DNA of 64,000 bases, from positions 43,750 to 107,749 of the IMG/VR virus record IMGVR_UViG_3300028920_000045, one strand, 5' to 3'. The notes beneath the pieces were generated by a model. It worked only from the letters and a program-made list of their open reading frames with translations. It was not told the DNA's origin and did no database searches. How positions within the stretch are numbered: position 1 is the first letter of the stretch; each line of letters starts with the position of its first letter. The DNA is from a virus. Positions 52,436 through 59,707 of this stretch are shown here, piece by piece. Both the position numbers and the translations under genes were made by a program.

Positions 52436-53277
52436 GCCTCGACAGGATGCGACGTCGGTTCTCGGCTGGTCGAGAGACCGAGCCTCGACCCGAGTGTTTC
52501 GGTGACTTCGACGAGGACCTGGTCGAGACTCGGGAGTGTGAGGACCGTCCGTGTCCTCACCGTCGTCGGTGCCAGGCTACGACTCCCGACGAGCAGGATG
52601 TCCCGGACTGTTTCACCCGGTACGACCTGACCCTCCCGAAGTGTCTGGGGTGTGACCTCAAGCCGTGGTGTATGGACGAGTCGATCAGGGAACTCGTCTT
52701 CGAGGGAGATGTCGAGGGACCTGGTCCGGAGTCTCGGCCGGGGTACGAGAGGGACGACCCGGATACCTGGGGGAAGGCCGTCCTCAAGGAACGGAACCGG
52801 GTCCGGGAGTGGCTCAAGAACCGACCCGGGTGCTTTGGGACGTACTCGAAGAAGGGTCGGACCGACGACCGTGACTGTCTCGACTGTGAACTCGACAAGG
52901 TCTGTGTCGAGTGGTCACGGTCTCCTCTTCGGGCGAAGGGGTCTCACCTCTACGGCTTGTCGGCCCAGGAGATCCATGCCGAGGAAGAGGAGGCAAGGAT
53001 CGCACCGTTCCGAGCCCTCCAGGAGTCGATCCGGGGATACGCCCAGAAGATCACGAACCGGATCTCTGACCCGGACGAGATCTCCGAGAACCTTCCGGTC
53101 GTGGCCGAGGCGATCACCCTCGGAGCGACCAGGAACGGGGAGAACGAGGTCGAGACCGCTAGGGTCTTCGACTTCCTGGTCCAGAGGAGTCGGGTCACGT
53201 CGATCCGGTTCTTCCGGGAGGTTGTCGCCTCGCGGGGTGAGTATCGACAAATCATGGCCGATCACGGGATCGGTTGA
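52432..53277 (+). CDS. Protein with three four-cysteine modules
   Basis: This 281-aa protein's ATG overlaps the previous stop. It begins MSLDRMRRRFSAG, the shared N-terminal peptide. Three copies of the P-x-C-F module follow: C22, C36, C41, C47; C60, C71, C74, C80; C134, C149, C152, C158. The last two have the exact C-x2-C-x5-C end; the first has C-x4-C-x5-C. The C-terminal 110 residues are helical and soluble. Modules like these probably hold zinc or an iron-sulphur cluster. It shares both its start peptide and module type with the WGR protein (28803) and the SSB (36968). No known family. Confidence 0.65.
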   Translation: MSLDRMRRRFSAGRETEPRPECFGDFDEDLVETRECEDRPCPHRRRCQATTPDEQDVPDCFTRYDLTLPKCLGCDLKPWCMDESIRELVFEGDVEGPGPESRPGYERDDPDTWGKAVLKERNRVREWLKNRPGCFGTYSKKGRTDDRDCLDCELDKVCVEWSRSPLRAKGSHLYGLSAQEIHAEEEEARIAPFRALQESIRGYAQKITNRISDPDEISENLPVVAEAITLGATRNGENEVETARVFDFLVQRSRVTSIRFFREVVASRGEYRQIMADHGIG

Positions 53278-53288
53278 GGAGGGGTACC

Positions 53289-54209
53289 ATGTCCGAGAAC
53301 AAGACCGTCGTCGTCGTCTTCGAGGGAGTCCTGGTTCCGAGTTCGGCCGAGTCCGAGGGAGCGATGGAACCGGAGCGTCTCCGTCCCGGGGCCGAGAACC
53401 TCCTTCGGGCCATCGCGGACAGGGGGTACTCGATCATCCTCTCGACGTCACAGGACGTCGGGCAGCTCCTCCGGTGGGTCGAGAGGAACGACCTCAACGA
53501 CGTCGTCGACGACGTCGTACCTCTCCCCGGGGAGATCCTCGTCGGACCCGAGGCCGTCCGCTTCGACGGGGACGTCTCGAAGATCCTCCAGGACCTCGAC
53601 CTCGGTCCGTTCTGGGAGACCGAACCCCAGGTCCCCCAGACCATCCCCGACAACCTCCGAGGGTCACCCCGACTCGCCCTCCTCCGGAAGAAGCCCGACG
53701 ACCTCCAGCGTCTCCGGGTCCGTCTCCGGGAGACCGAGGAGAGGGTACTCGACAAGGTCCTCAAGCGGGCCGTCGACATCGCCCACGACCAGAGGTGGGA
53801 CCCGGTCGCGGTTCGTCTCCTGGAGAACCTGATCCAGACCATCCGGGAGGAGGGTGACTTCTCGGTCACCGACGTCCTCCGAGCCCAGGCCGAGGAGTAC
53901 CGGGACGGGATGCGGATTGCGTATGCCAAGGCCCTCCAGAAGATCGACGAGGTCGAGAAGTACCAGACGGCCCTCAACGTGTCGAGGAAGACCGAGGGGG
54001 AACTCCGGGCCAGGGTGATCGACCTGGAGAGTCGGGTCATGTCTCTCCAGGAGACGAACGAGATCCTCACTCGACAGAACCGGGCCTTCTCCCGCCGTGA
54101 GGTCCGGGTCAAGTCCGGTCTCGATCCGGACGTGGCGACCGAGGAGGAGGTCGAGTCCGAGGACCTAAAAGGAGGGGTTGACACCGAGGACGGAGACGAG
54201 GTAGACTGA
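53289..54209 (+). CDS. HAD-like fold with changed catalytic residues, plus coiled coil
   Basis: This 306-aa protein's ATG has GAGGAGGGG upstream. The first 100 residues look like a HAD phosphatase: VVVVFEGVLVPS at motif I, LRPGAENLLRAIADRGYSII, and STSQD at motif II. Motif I should be DxDGT; here the nucleophile Asp is Val and the second Asp is Glu, so phosphatase activity is unlikely. Residues about 105-300 are a long helical, coiled-coil part (LRETEERVLDKVLKRAVDIA) with an acidic end. A binding or scaffold role is inferred. Confidence 0.5.
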   Translation: MSENKTVVVVFEGVLVPSSAESEGAMEPERLRPGAENLLRAIADRGYSIILSTSQDVGQLLRWVERNDLNDVVDDVVPLPGEILVGPEAVRFDGDVSKILQDLDLGPFWETEPQVPQTIPDNLRGSPRLALLRKKPDDLQRLRVRLRETEERVLDKVLKRAVDIAHDQRWDPVAVRLLENLIQTIREEGDFSVTDVLRAQAEEYRDGMRIAYAKALQKIDEVEKYQTALNVSRKTEGELRARVIDLESRVMSLQETNEILTRQNRAFSRREVRVKSGLDPDVATEEEVESEDLKGGVDTEDGDEVD

Positions 54210-54271
54210 CCCCCGAGTGTAACCCGAGCTGGAGAGGTCATGTCGACCCAGACAGCCACAGGAGGAAGACC

Positions 54272-55189
54272 ATGAGCCGAGAAGCCTTTGTCCACAAGAA
54301 CTTTAAGTCGTCGTCCCGGGAGATCATCGACGCGGCGAACGAGATCATCGACGAGTACCGCGCCCAGGGTTTCGACCTGTCCCTCCGTCAGCTCTTTTAC
54401 CAGTTCGTCTCGCGGGACATCCTCCCCAACACGCAACGGCAGTACAAGTCCCTCGGGGGGATCATCTCCGACGCCCGCCTCGCCGGTCTGATCGACTGGG
54501 ACTCGATTGTCGACCGTGTCCGGGCGACCGAGATCAACTCGCACTGGACGTCCCCGGCCGAGATCGTCCGGGCCTGTGCTCACTCCTTCCGGATCGACAA
54601 GTGGGCCGACCAGCCCGTCCACGTCGAGGTCATGTCCGAGAAGGACGCCCTCTCCGGTGTCCTGGTCCCGACCTGTAGTAAGCTCGACATCGGGTTCACG
54701 GCGAATCGGGGGTACTCGTCCCAGTCCTTCATGTACCGGAAGGGGAAGTCCCTCGGGTGGAAGTCCCTCCGCAAGCGGGTCGTGATCCTCTACGTCGGAG
54801 ACCACGACCCCTCGGGTCTCGACATGGATCGGGACGTGGTCGAGAGGTTGAGCATGTTCGCCGGGACCCGGGTCGAGTTCACCCGACTCGCCCTTACCTT
54901 CGACCAGGTCGAGGAGTGGTCCCCGCCCCCGAATACGGCGAAGAAGTCCGACGTCCGACACCCGGACTATGTCGCCAAGTACGGACCGGAGTCCTGGGAG
55001 CTGGACGCCGTCGACCCGACGACCTTGGCTCGTCTGGTCACCGACGCCGTCGTGGAACTCCGGGACGACGACCTCTGGGAGAAGGCCGTCCGACGTGAGG
55101 AGAAGATGCGGGCCGAACTCACCCGGTTCTCGGACGAGTACGAGGAGCCCGACTTCGACGAGGACGACGAGGACGACCTCGACGACTAG
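54272..55189 (+). CDS. Spo11/TopoVI-A-like TOPRIM protein (Mini-A-like)
   Basis: This 305-aa protein's ATG follows AGGAGGAAG. Residues 34-50 (FDLSLRQLFYQFVSRDI) match the winged-helix catalytic-tyrosine segment of TopoVI-A/Spo11, with Y43 in the RxxFY position. A TOPRIM domain follows: VEVMSEKDALSGVL (E123), RGYSSQSF near 146, and LYVGDHDPSGLDM (D177, D179). It is smaller than TopoVI-A (about 370) and no B subunit (GHKL ATPase) is seen in the window. Such stand-alone A-like proteins of mobile elements are known as Mini-A. It could nick or break DNA for replication or recombination; activity is untested. It ends with an acidic tail. Confidence 0.7.
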   Translation: MSREAFVHKNFKSSSREIIDAANEIIDEYRAQGFDLSLRQLFYQFVSRDILPNTQRQYKSLGGIISDARLAGLIDWDSIVDRVRATEINSHWTSPAEIVRACAHSFRIDKWADQPVHVEVMSEKDALSGVLVPTCSKLDIGFTANRGYSSQSFMYRKGKSLGWKSLRKRVVILYVGDHDPSGLDMDRDVVERLSMFAGTRVEFTRLALTFDQVEEWSPPPNTAKKSDVRHPDYVAKYGPESWELDAVDPTTLARLVTDAVVELRDDDLWEKAVRREEKMRAELTRFSDEYEEPDFDEDDEDDLDD

Positions 55190-55199
55190 GTGACCTCCA

Positions 55200-55601
55200 G
55201 TGCCATCCCTCTCCGAACTCCGACACCGATTCCGCAAGAAACCTCCCCAGGACGAACGGAGCCGTCCCAGGACGGACGAACGACCCTCGACGGGGACCCG
55301 AACCCGTCCCGGGGCGTTCGCCGTCTCTGGGGGACGACAGGTCACTCCGGAGACCCCCCAGGGGAAGGAGGTCGCGGTCCGTCACCTGTGTCGGGTCGCG
55401 GAACTCGACCGGAAGACCATCCTCAAGTGTCTCGGGGCCGAGTCGGGAAAGGTGGGTCTCTCCCTCTCGACCTTGATCGAGTTTCTGGTCGACCTGGTCG
55501 CCCGAGAGAGACCTCGACGATCACCCTCCGACGTCCGTGACCTCGTCCGGTCGTTCCTCCAGGACTCTCGGCCGCACCTCGACGAGAACCGACGGGTCTA
55601 G
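55200..55601 (+). CDS. Unrecognised protein with LRxRF start peptide
   Basis: This 133-aa protein starts at GTG. It begins SLSELRHRFRKK, the N-terminal peptide shared with 28803, 31969, 52432 and 36968. A Pro/Arg/Thr-rich linker to about 50 and a helical domain (VAVRHLCRVAELDRKTILKC, LSLSTLIEFLVDLVARE) follow. The helical part might be a small DNA-binding bundle. A motif at 55613 follows its stop. Confidence 0.55.
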   Translation: MPSLSELRHRFRKKPPQDERSRPRTDERPSTGTRTRPGAFAVSGGRQVTPETPQGKEVAVRHLCRVAELDRKTILKCLGAESGKVGLSLSTLIEFLVDLVARERPRRSPSDVRDLVRSFLQDSRPHLDENRRV

Positions 55602-55612
55602 TAAGATCCGGT

Positions 55613-55623
55613 CCCGAACTATC
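55613..55623 (+). promoter_or_regulatory. CCCGAACTATC motif upstream of 55641
   Basis: This is an exact copy of the word at 48517-48527, in the 39-bp gap before the run of small genes, 17 bases ahead of the ATG. The position at the start of a new gene block supports a promoter-like role; no -35 was found. Confidence 0.35.
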
Positions 55624-55640
55624 CCGAGGGAGGTGACCTC

Positions 55641-55898
55641 ATGCGAGAGGTCCGAGGAGTCTGCTTTCTGGCCTTCACGTTCAAGACGTCCGAGGACGTC
55701 GACGACGAGGGAGCCCGACTCCTGGCACTCCGGTCTCTCCTCAAGGCCGAGATCGAAGCCAACAGAGCAGGTGACCTCCGGGTCCACTTCTTCCCTCCGG
55801 AGTTCACCGACCCGGACCAGTCGAAGACCCTGGCCGAGATCTTCTCGGGGTCCAGGGACGAGGCCGTCGAATTCGTCGGCCGTCTGATCAAGGGGTGA
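55641..55898 (+). CDS. Unrecognised 85-aa protein, first of the small-gene block
   Basis: It starts at ATG after GGGAGGTGA. Strands VRGVCFLAFTF and LRVHFFPPEF surround an acidic helix; small alpha/beta fold. No motif. It heads a block of some 25 short genes up to the window end. Confidence 0.55.
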   Translation: MREVRGVCFLAFTFKTSEDVDDEGARLLALRSLLKAEIEANRAGDLRVHFFPPEFTDPDQSKTLAEIFSGSRDEAVEFVGRLIKG

Positions 55899-55899
55899 C

Positions 55900-56277
55900 A
55901 TGGGTACGACTCGACGAGTAGACCCACCGCCTGTCGTCCACGGCCGACGACCTGGGGTTCTCCTGGTCAACCCGGAGTGTCTGGGTCAGTCCCTCGACTC
56001 GGCCACGGCACAGATCCTCAAGGAACAAGACGCAGGGTACCTCGACCCTCACACCGCAATCCGGCAACTCCTCACGGTCCAGGACCTCCGTCGGTCCCTG
56101 ACCGGGAAGGACGACCCGGTATTCCGTCAACTCCTCAACCGGGCGAAGGCTCAACTTGAGAACACAGTCTTCGTCGTCCGACAGATCACAGGGGAAGACC
56201 ATGTCCGAGAAGTCCGATTCCGAGTCTACGTTGATCACGACCCGGGACGTGTACAACCGCGTCGTCGAAAGGGTTGA
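55900..56277 (+). CDS. Unrecognised 125-aa protein
   Basis: It starts at ATG one base after the previous stop. A central helix pair (DPHTAIRQLLTVQDLRRSL, DPVFRQLLNRAKAQLE) suggests a small helical protein. Its last 77 bases overlap the next gene in another frame, much longer than other overlaps here, so either this 3' end or the next start may be mis-set. Confidence 0.5.
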   Translation: MGTTRRVDPPPVVHGRRPGVLLVNPECLGQSLDSATAQILKEQDAGYLDPHTAIRQLLTVQDLRRSLTGKDDPVFRQLLNRAKAQLENTVFVVRQITGEDHVREVRFRVYVDHDPGRVQPRRRKG

Positions 56278-56581
56278 TCCCGAGTCGTTCGGAGACAACC
56301 CCCGACTCGCCATTTCCATCCTCAAGGCCGTCGCGGAGGTCTTCACCGAGATCCTCGCGGAACTCATGCCGCCCCGGGACGAGGACCTCGGACCGGGCGA
56401 CATCCGGTTCACGTTCCCAGACGGGAACCGGGTCACGGCCCGGTGCCGGTACGAGGAGGACGACGACCCCGACCCCGACCCCGACGAGACCCGATGGGTC
56501 CTCCCCCTCGGGAATGGGAACCGGATGGTCGTCGACCTGGAGCACGACCGGATCGAAACCGACGACGGAGGTGAGCCGTGA
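56201..56581 (+). CDS. Unrecognised acidic protein
   Basis: This 126-aa protein's ATG follows AGGGGAAG. A helical first half (RLAISILKAVAEVFTEILAE) is followed by an acidic beta part with a DPDPDPDE run. No motif. It overlaps the previous gene by 77 bases and the next by four. Confidence 0.55.
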   Translation: MSEKSDSESTLITTRDVYNRVVERVDPESFGDNPRLAISILKAVAEVFTEILAELMPPRDEDLGPGDIRFTFPDGNRVTARCRYEEDDDPDPDPDETRWVLPLGNGNRMVVDLEHDRIETDDGGEP

Positions 56582-56832
56582 CCGACGACCTCGACCGGAA
56601 AGCCCTGGGTCTCGTCCTGGGAGCCAACGACGTCGCCGTCCGGACCGCCCTCCGGTGTCTGGCCGAGGACCTCGGTGTCGACCAGGAGAAGATCAAGACG
56701 GTCCTTGAGAACGGGTCCGAAGACCCGGAGGACCTGGTCCTCGTCGAAGAGATCAAGACGTACTTCGACCAGGACAACCGAGACCAGGCGAGAGCCGCCG
56801 TCCAGGAACTTCGGAGGTTGAGGGGTGTATGA
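56578..56832 (+). CDS. Unrecognised 84-aa helical protein
   Basis: It starts at GTG overlapping the previous stop (GTGA). It is all-helical and acidic (VAVRTALRCLAEDLGVDQEK). No motif. Confidence 0.5.
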   Translation: MTDDLDRKALGLVLGANDVAVRTALRCLAEDLGVDQEKIKTVLENGSEDPEDLVLVEEIKTYFDQDNRDQARAAVQELRRLRGV

Positions 56833-57064
56833 CTTCTCGGCCGCAACGACCATCCTGGTCGGGTGTCAAGAGACCCTGTCCGTGGTCCACTCCCTTCTCG
56901 CACTCGTCGAGGAGAGGTGGAAGTCGAAGGACGTGTCCGAGGCCGTCCGACTCGTCGGGATCGCCTGTGACCTCCTCCGACCTCCGTTCAAGGGACTCCA
57001 GAAGAAACCCCCCGAGGTCAGGGAACGACCTCCTCGGGTGAAGAAGACGAAGAGGAAGACGTGA
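56825..57064 (+). CDS. Small protein with RERPP tail
   Basis: This 79-aa protein starts at GTG, overlapping the previous gene by eight bases. The N-terminal two-thirds is helical (VVHSLLALVEERWKSKDVSE). The end EVRERPPRVKKTKRKT belongs to the RERPK-type basic tails seen in 36395, 48546, 49812 and 50157. Confidence 0.55.
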   Translation: MYDFSAATTILVGCQETLSVVHSLLALVEERWKSKDVSEAVRLVGIACDLLRPPFKGLQKKPPEVRERPPRVKKTKRKT

Positions 57065-57336
57065 CCGACGACGCTCTCAAGATCACGACTCGGCTCCGAG
57101 GGGAGTGGTACAACGAGACCCTCGAAGTCCGACACGTTACCGTCGAGACCTTCGACGTGGTCAGGGCGTACGGGTGGAAGTGGAAGTCGGTTCGATTCCG
57201 TCTCTCGGACGGGAGGGTCCTGGTCGACGTGGAACTGGAGACGCCCTTCGTTGCGACGAGGGTGTCGGAGAACGGGTACTCGGTCGGAGGACTCTTCGAC
57301 CTCAAGAGAGGGGAGATCGTACATGGCAGAGGATAG
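57061..57336 (+). CDS. Unrecognised 91-aa protein
   Basis: It starts at GTG overlapping the previous stop. It is beta-rich with aromatic residues (AYGWKWKSVRFRLSDGRVL). It might be a small beta-barrel. No motif. Confidence 0.5.
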   Translation: MTDDALKITTRLRGEWYNETLEVRHVTVETFDVVRAYGWKWKSVRFRLSDGRVLVDVELETPFVATRVSENGYSVGGLFDLKRGEIVHGRG

Positions 57337-57790
57337 GACAGCGGAACCGGAGGTCGACCCCAGGGAGGTCGTCCGAGAGGCACTGGCACTCGTTCACCAG
57401 GCAATCCGGAAGGCACGGTCCACGGCCCGGGTCGGTATCCGTCGACGGATGGGAACCAAGGAAGCCCGGGTGATCAAGAGGTCGGTCGACGTGGCCCTCC
57501 ATATCGCGGAGGACCGGGTCGAGTACCTCTTCGAGATGATCCGTCCGACGGAGAGACACCTCGAAGTCGCCCACGACCAGGTCGAGGAACTGGTCTCGGT
57601 CGGGTCACCCGGTCGAGTCGGTGAGACCCTCCCGGGCCTGGAAGACGGGGTCTGTGCGATCTGCGGCCGACTCCCGTGTCGACACTACCCGGAGCCCGAG
57701 GAGAAGACCTCGGGGGACGGTGGAGACCAGGACGACGAGGACAACGTCGCCCACCTCCCGGACGACGCCGATGCGCCCGACCCGGAGTGA
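57323..57790 (+). CDS. Helical protein with CAIC...C zinc-like motif
   Basis: This is a 155-aa protein. Residues 15-95 are helical (VREALALVHQAIRKARSTAR, VDVALHIAEDRVEYLFEMI). A small cluster C-A-I-C-G-R-L-P-C-R-H near 114-123 could bind zinc, and the tail is acidic. No family. It overlaps both neighbours. Confidence 0.55.
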   Translation: MAEDRTAEPEVDPREVVREALALVHQAIRKARSTARVGIRRRMGTKEARVIKRSVDVALHIAEDRVEYLFEMIRPTERHLEVAHDQVEELVSVGSPGRVGETLPGLEDGVCAICGRLPCRHYPEPEEKTSGDGGDQDDEDNVAHLPDDADAPDPE

Positions 57791-57893
57791 GTACTTCCGA
57801 CTGGTCCTCCGGGACCTGGTCCGGATCGTGACTTGGCCGGTGAGGAGGATCTGGAAGGTCCTCCTCGGAGACGAGAGGGGGATCAACCCGTGA
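57771..57893 (+). CDS. Very small basic protein
   Basis: This 40-aa protein starts at the ATG at 57771, within the end of the previous gene, and its stop overlaps the next GTG. It is amphipathic and basic (RLVLRDLVRIVTWPVRRIWK). It fits the tight overlapping layout, though at this size coding status is uncertain. Confidence 0.4.
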   Translation: MRPTRSEYFRLVLRDLVRIVTWPVRRIWKVLLGDERGINP

Positions 57894-58333
57894 GCCGATT
57901 CGCATACTCCACCGTCTTCGTCGAGGGGACCAAGGACGTCCCCCTCTCGTCGTCGATGTCGTACGTCCCGGGAGAGACCTTCTCCTGTCGGATGCTATAT
58001 CACGTCCTCAAGAGGTTCCCTCCTCCCTGGACTCGACTCCGGGCGTTCGTCTGTCGTCGACTGTATCGGGAATGGGCCGAGCAGGGAGCTAGGGTCAAGC
58101 TCCCGGACCCTGCCGAGGGAGCGGTCTTGCTCAACCTCGCCTGCAAGGGAGACGGGTACGGTCCGATCCAGGAGTACCTCGACGAGAGAGCAGGGAACCC
58201 CGACAAGAGAGACACCCTCGTCGAGTTCACCCTGGCGAACCAGTCCCTCAACCTCTACGGGGTCAAGGTCCAGTGTCCGGACTGGGTCCCCGATGGTCTG
58301 GTCCTCGTCGTCCGGGACGGAGGTGGGTCGTGA
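57890..58333 (+). CDS. Unrecognised 147-aa protein with FP-P...RAFVCR motif
   Basis: It starts at GTG overlapping the small gene. The segment KRFPPPWTRLRAFVCRRLY (about 42-60) resembles LFPNPN...WFRAFVCRWF in the 59200 gene, so the two may be distant paralogues. Cysteines near 33, 54, 84 and 128. No family. Confidence 0.55.
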   Translation: MSRFAYSTVFVEGTKDVPLSSSMSYVPGETFSCRMLYHVLKRFPPPWTRLRAFVCRRLYREWAEQGARVKLPDPAEGAVLLNLACKGDGYGPIQEYLDERAGNPDKRDTLVEFTLANQSLNLYGVKVQCPDWVPDGLVLVVRDGGGS

Positions 58334-58638
58334 GTCGTCTGGCGAACCTCGACGTCTTCGGGAAGGTGGTCGACGGTGTCTTCCGTCCTCTCACCCCCGA
58401 CGAGTCCCGGGAACTCGGAGCCGCCGTCGGAGACCGAGTCCGAGAACAGTTCAAGGACCTGGTCGGTCAGACCGTCACCCCGTTCCTCCGGGAGAGGGTC
58501 AGGCAGCTCACGACCGAGATCGTCCTCGACGAGATGTCCGAGAGGGACGTGATCACCTTCGGGACGTTCCTGGTCTCGAAGGTCTCAATCGAGGCCGTGA
58601 TCGACGAGGAGAGTGGTACTGTCCGATGGCCCGAGTAG
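58330..58638 (+). CDS. Unrecognised 102-aa protein
   Basis: It starts at GTG (overlap GTGA). It is mostly helical with conserved-looking charge pattern (EQFKDLVGQTVTPFLRERVR). No cysteine. Overlaps the next ATG by 13 bases. Confidence 0.5.
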   Translation: MSRLANLDVFGKVVDGVFRPLTPDESRELGAAVGDRVREQFKDLVGQTVTPFLRERVRQLTTEIVLDEMSERDVITFGTFLVSKVSIEAVIDEESGTVRWPE

Positions 58639-58841
58639 ACCCGAAGACCTGGCAACGGACCGTCCGGTCCCGATCCGGGGATCGTCTTCTCGGTGAGGTC
58701 CGGATCGTCCGACACCGGGACAACACCTTCACGGTCACGACTCGACCGAGGATGTCGAAGACCGAACTCAAGCAGCTAAAGAGAATCGTTGATCGGGCGA
58801 TCAAAGCACGGCCCGACTCGAAGAGGAGACGAGGAGAATGA
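58626..58841 (+). CDS. Small basic protein
   Basis: This 71-aa protein starts at ATG. Strands GEVRIVRHRDNTFTVTTRP are followed by a basic helix (TELKQLKRIVDRAIKARPDS). The high Arg/Lys content suggests nucleic-acid binding. Confidence 0.5.
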   Translation: MARVDPKTWQRTVRSRSGDRLLGEVRIVRHRDNTFTVTTRPRMSKTELKQLKRIVDRAIKARPDSKRRRGE

Positions 58842-59203
58842 CCGGTGAGAAGATCTCCGCGATCCCGCTCCAGTACTACCGTCTCCGGAAGAGACTCCGG
58901 AACCTCACTCGACTCCAGGGAGGGATCTGGACTCACCGGACGAAGAGGGGAGAGGAGCACGTCGAGCACGTCTTCGGCGCGGGACCGTGGGACGAGGTCG
59001 ACTTCGACGACATCCGAGAGGGAGACGTGATCAAGTCCGACCCGAGGGACGACCGGTCCTGGGTCTGCTCTCGGTGCGGGGAGGTCCACGGGACTCCGAA
59101 GATCTCGGTCGTGATCAAGGTCGAGAACAACCTCCTCCAGACCGAGGAACTCTGCGACGACCCCGAGGCCAGGAAACTCGGGAGACCGGGAGGTGAGTCG
59201 TGA
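58838..59203 (+). CDS. Unrecognised protein with a CSRC pair
   Basis: This 121-aa protein's ATG overlaps the previous stop. An N-terminal basic helix (YYRLRKRLRNLTRLQGG) is followed by strands and VCSRCGEVHG, half a zinc ribbon; one further cysteine near 107. No family. Confidence 0.5.
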   Translation: MTGEKISAIPLQYYRLRKRLRNLTRLQGGIWTHRTKRGEEHVEHVFGAGPWDEVDFDDIREGDVIKSDPRDDRSWVCSRCGEVHGTPKISVVIKVENNLLQTEELCDDPEARKLGRPGGES

Positions 59204-59556
59204 GACGGAGACGGTGGGGACGACCCCTCAACCGATTCGAGCTGAAGGTCCGGAGCCTCCAGGCGAACGCCCTGGGGTGCTTCCTGATCAACCTATTCCC
59301 GAACCCGAACGGGTCGACGACCTGGTTCCGGGCCTTCGTCTGCCGCTGGTTCCATCGGGGGGTGAGGTGCTCGTCCGGTCTCCCGTCTGCGAGTCACCTC
59401 TTGACCCACGACATCCGGTGTCAGAAGTGCGGGGCCACGTACGAGATCGTCCGTCCGAATAACCCCCAGTACTCGACGAAGATGCCGTTCCAGTCTCCGG
59501 ACCGTACACAACCGAAGACCTGGGACGACTGGCACCGGGAACGGGGTGAGGCGTGA
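59200..59556 (+). CDS. Cysteine-containing protein related to 57890
   Basis: This 118-aa protein starts at GTG. It has LFPNPNGSTTWFRAFVCR near 32-49, like the 57890 product, and a zinc-ribbon-like HDIRCQKCGATYEI. The C-terminus is Pro/Trp-rich. Possibly a metal-binding small protein arisen by duplication. Confidence 0.55.
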   Translation: MRRRRWGRPLNRFELKVRSLQANALGCFLINLFPNPNGSTTWFRAFVCRWFHRGVRCSSGLPSASHLLTHDIRCQKCGATYEIVRPNNPQYSTKMPFQSPDRTQPKTWDDWHRERGEA

Positions 59557-59705
59557 GGACCGTCTTCGACCTGGTCCGGTTCCTCCTGTCGAGAGACGGA
59601 CTCCGTCTCGTCTGGGTCCTCCTGACCGACGAGGACGGAGTCCGAGACCTGTACTGGCACCTCGTCTTCCTTCGGGCGATGGACGAACTTGAGAGAGGGG
59701 GTTGA
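59553..59705 (+). CDS. Small 50-aa protein
   Basis: It starts at GTG at 59553 overlapping the previous stop (GTGA) and ends TGA at 59703-59705. It fills what would otherwise be a 150-bp gap. It is hydrophobic-amphipathic (VFDLVRFLLSRDGLRLVWVL). Real because it keeps the gapless layout; function unknown. Confidence 0.5.
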   Translation: MRTVFDLVRFLLSRDGLRLVWVLLTDEDGVRDLYWHLVFLRAMDELERGG

Positions 59706-59707
59706 TC

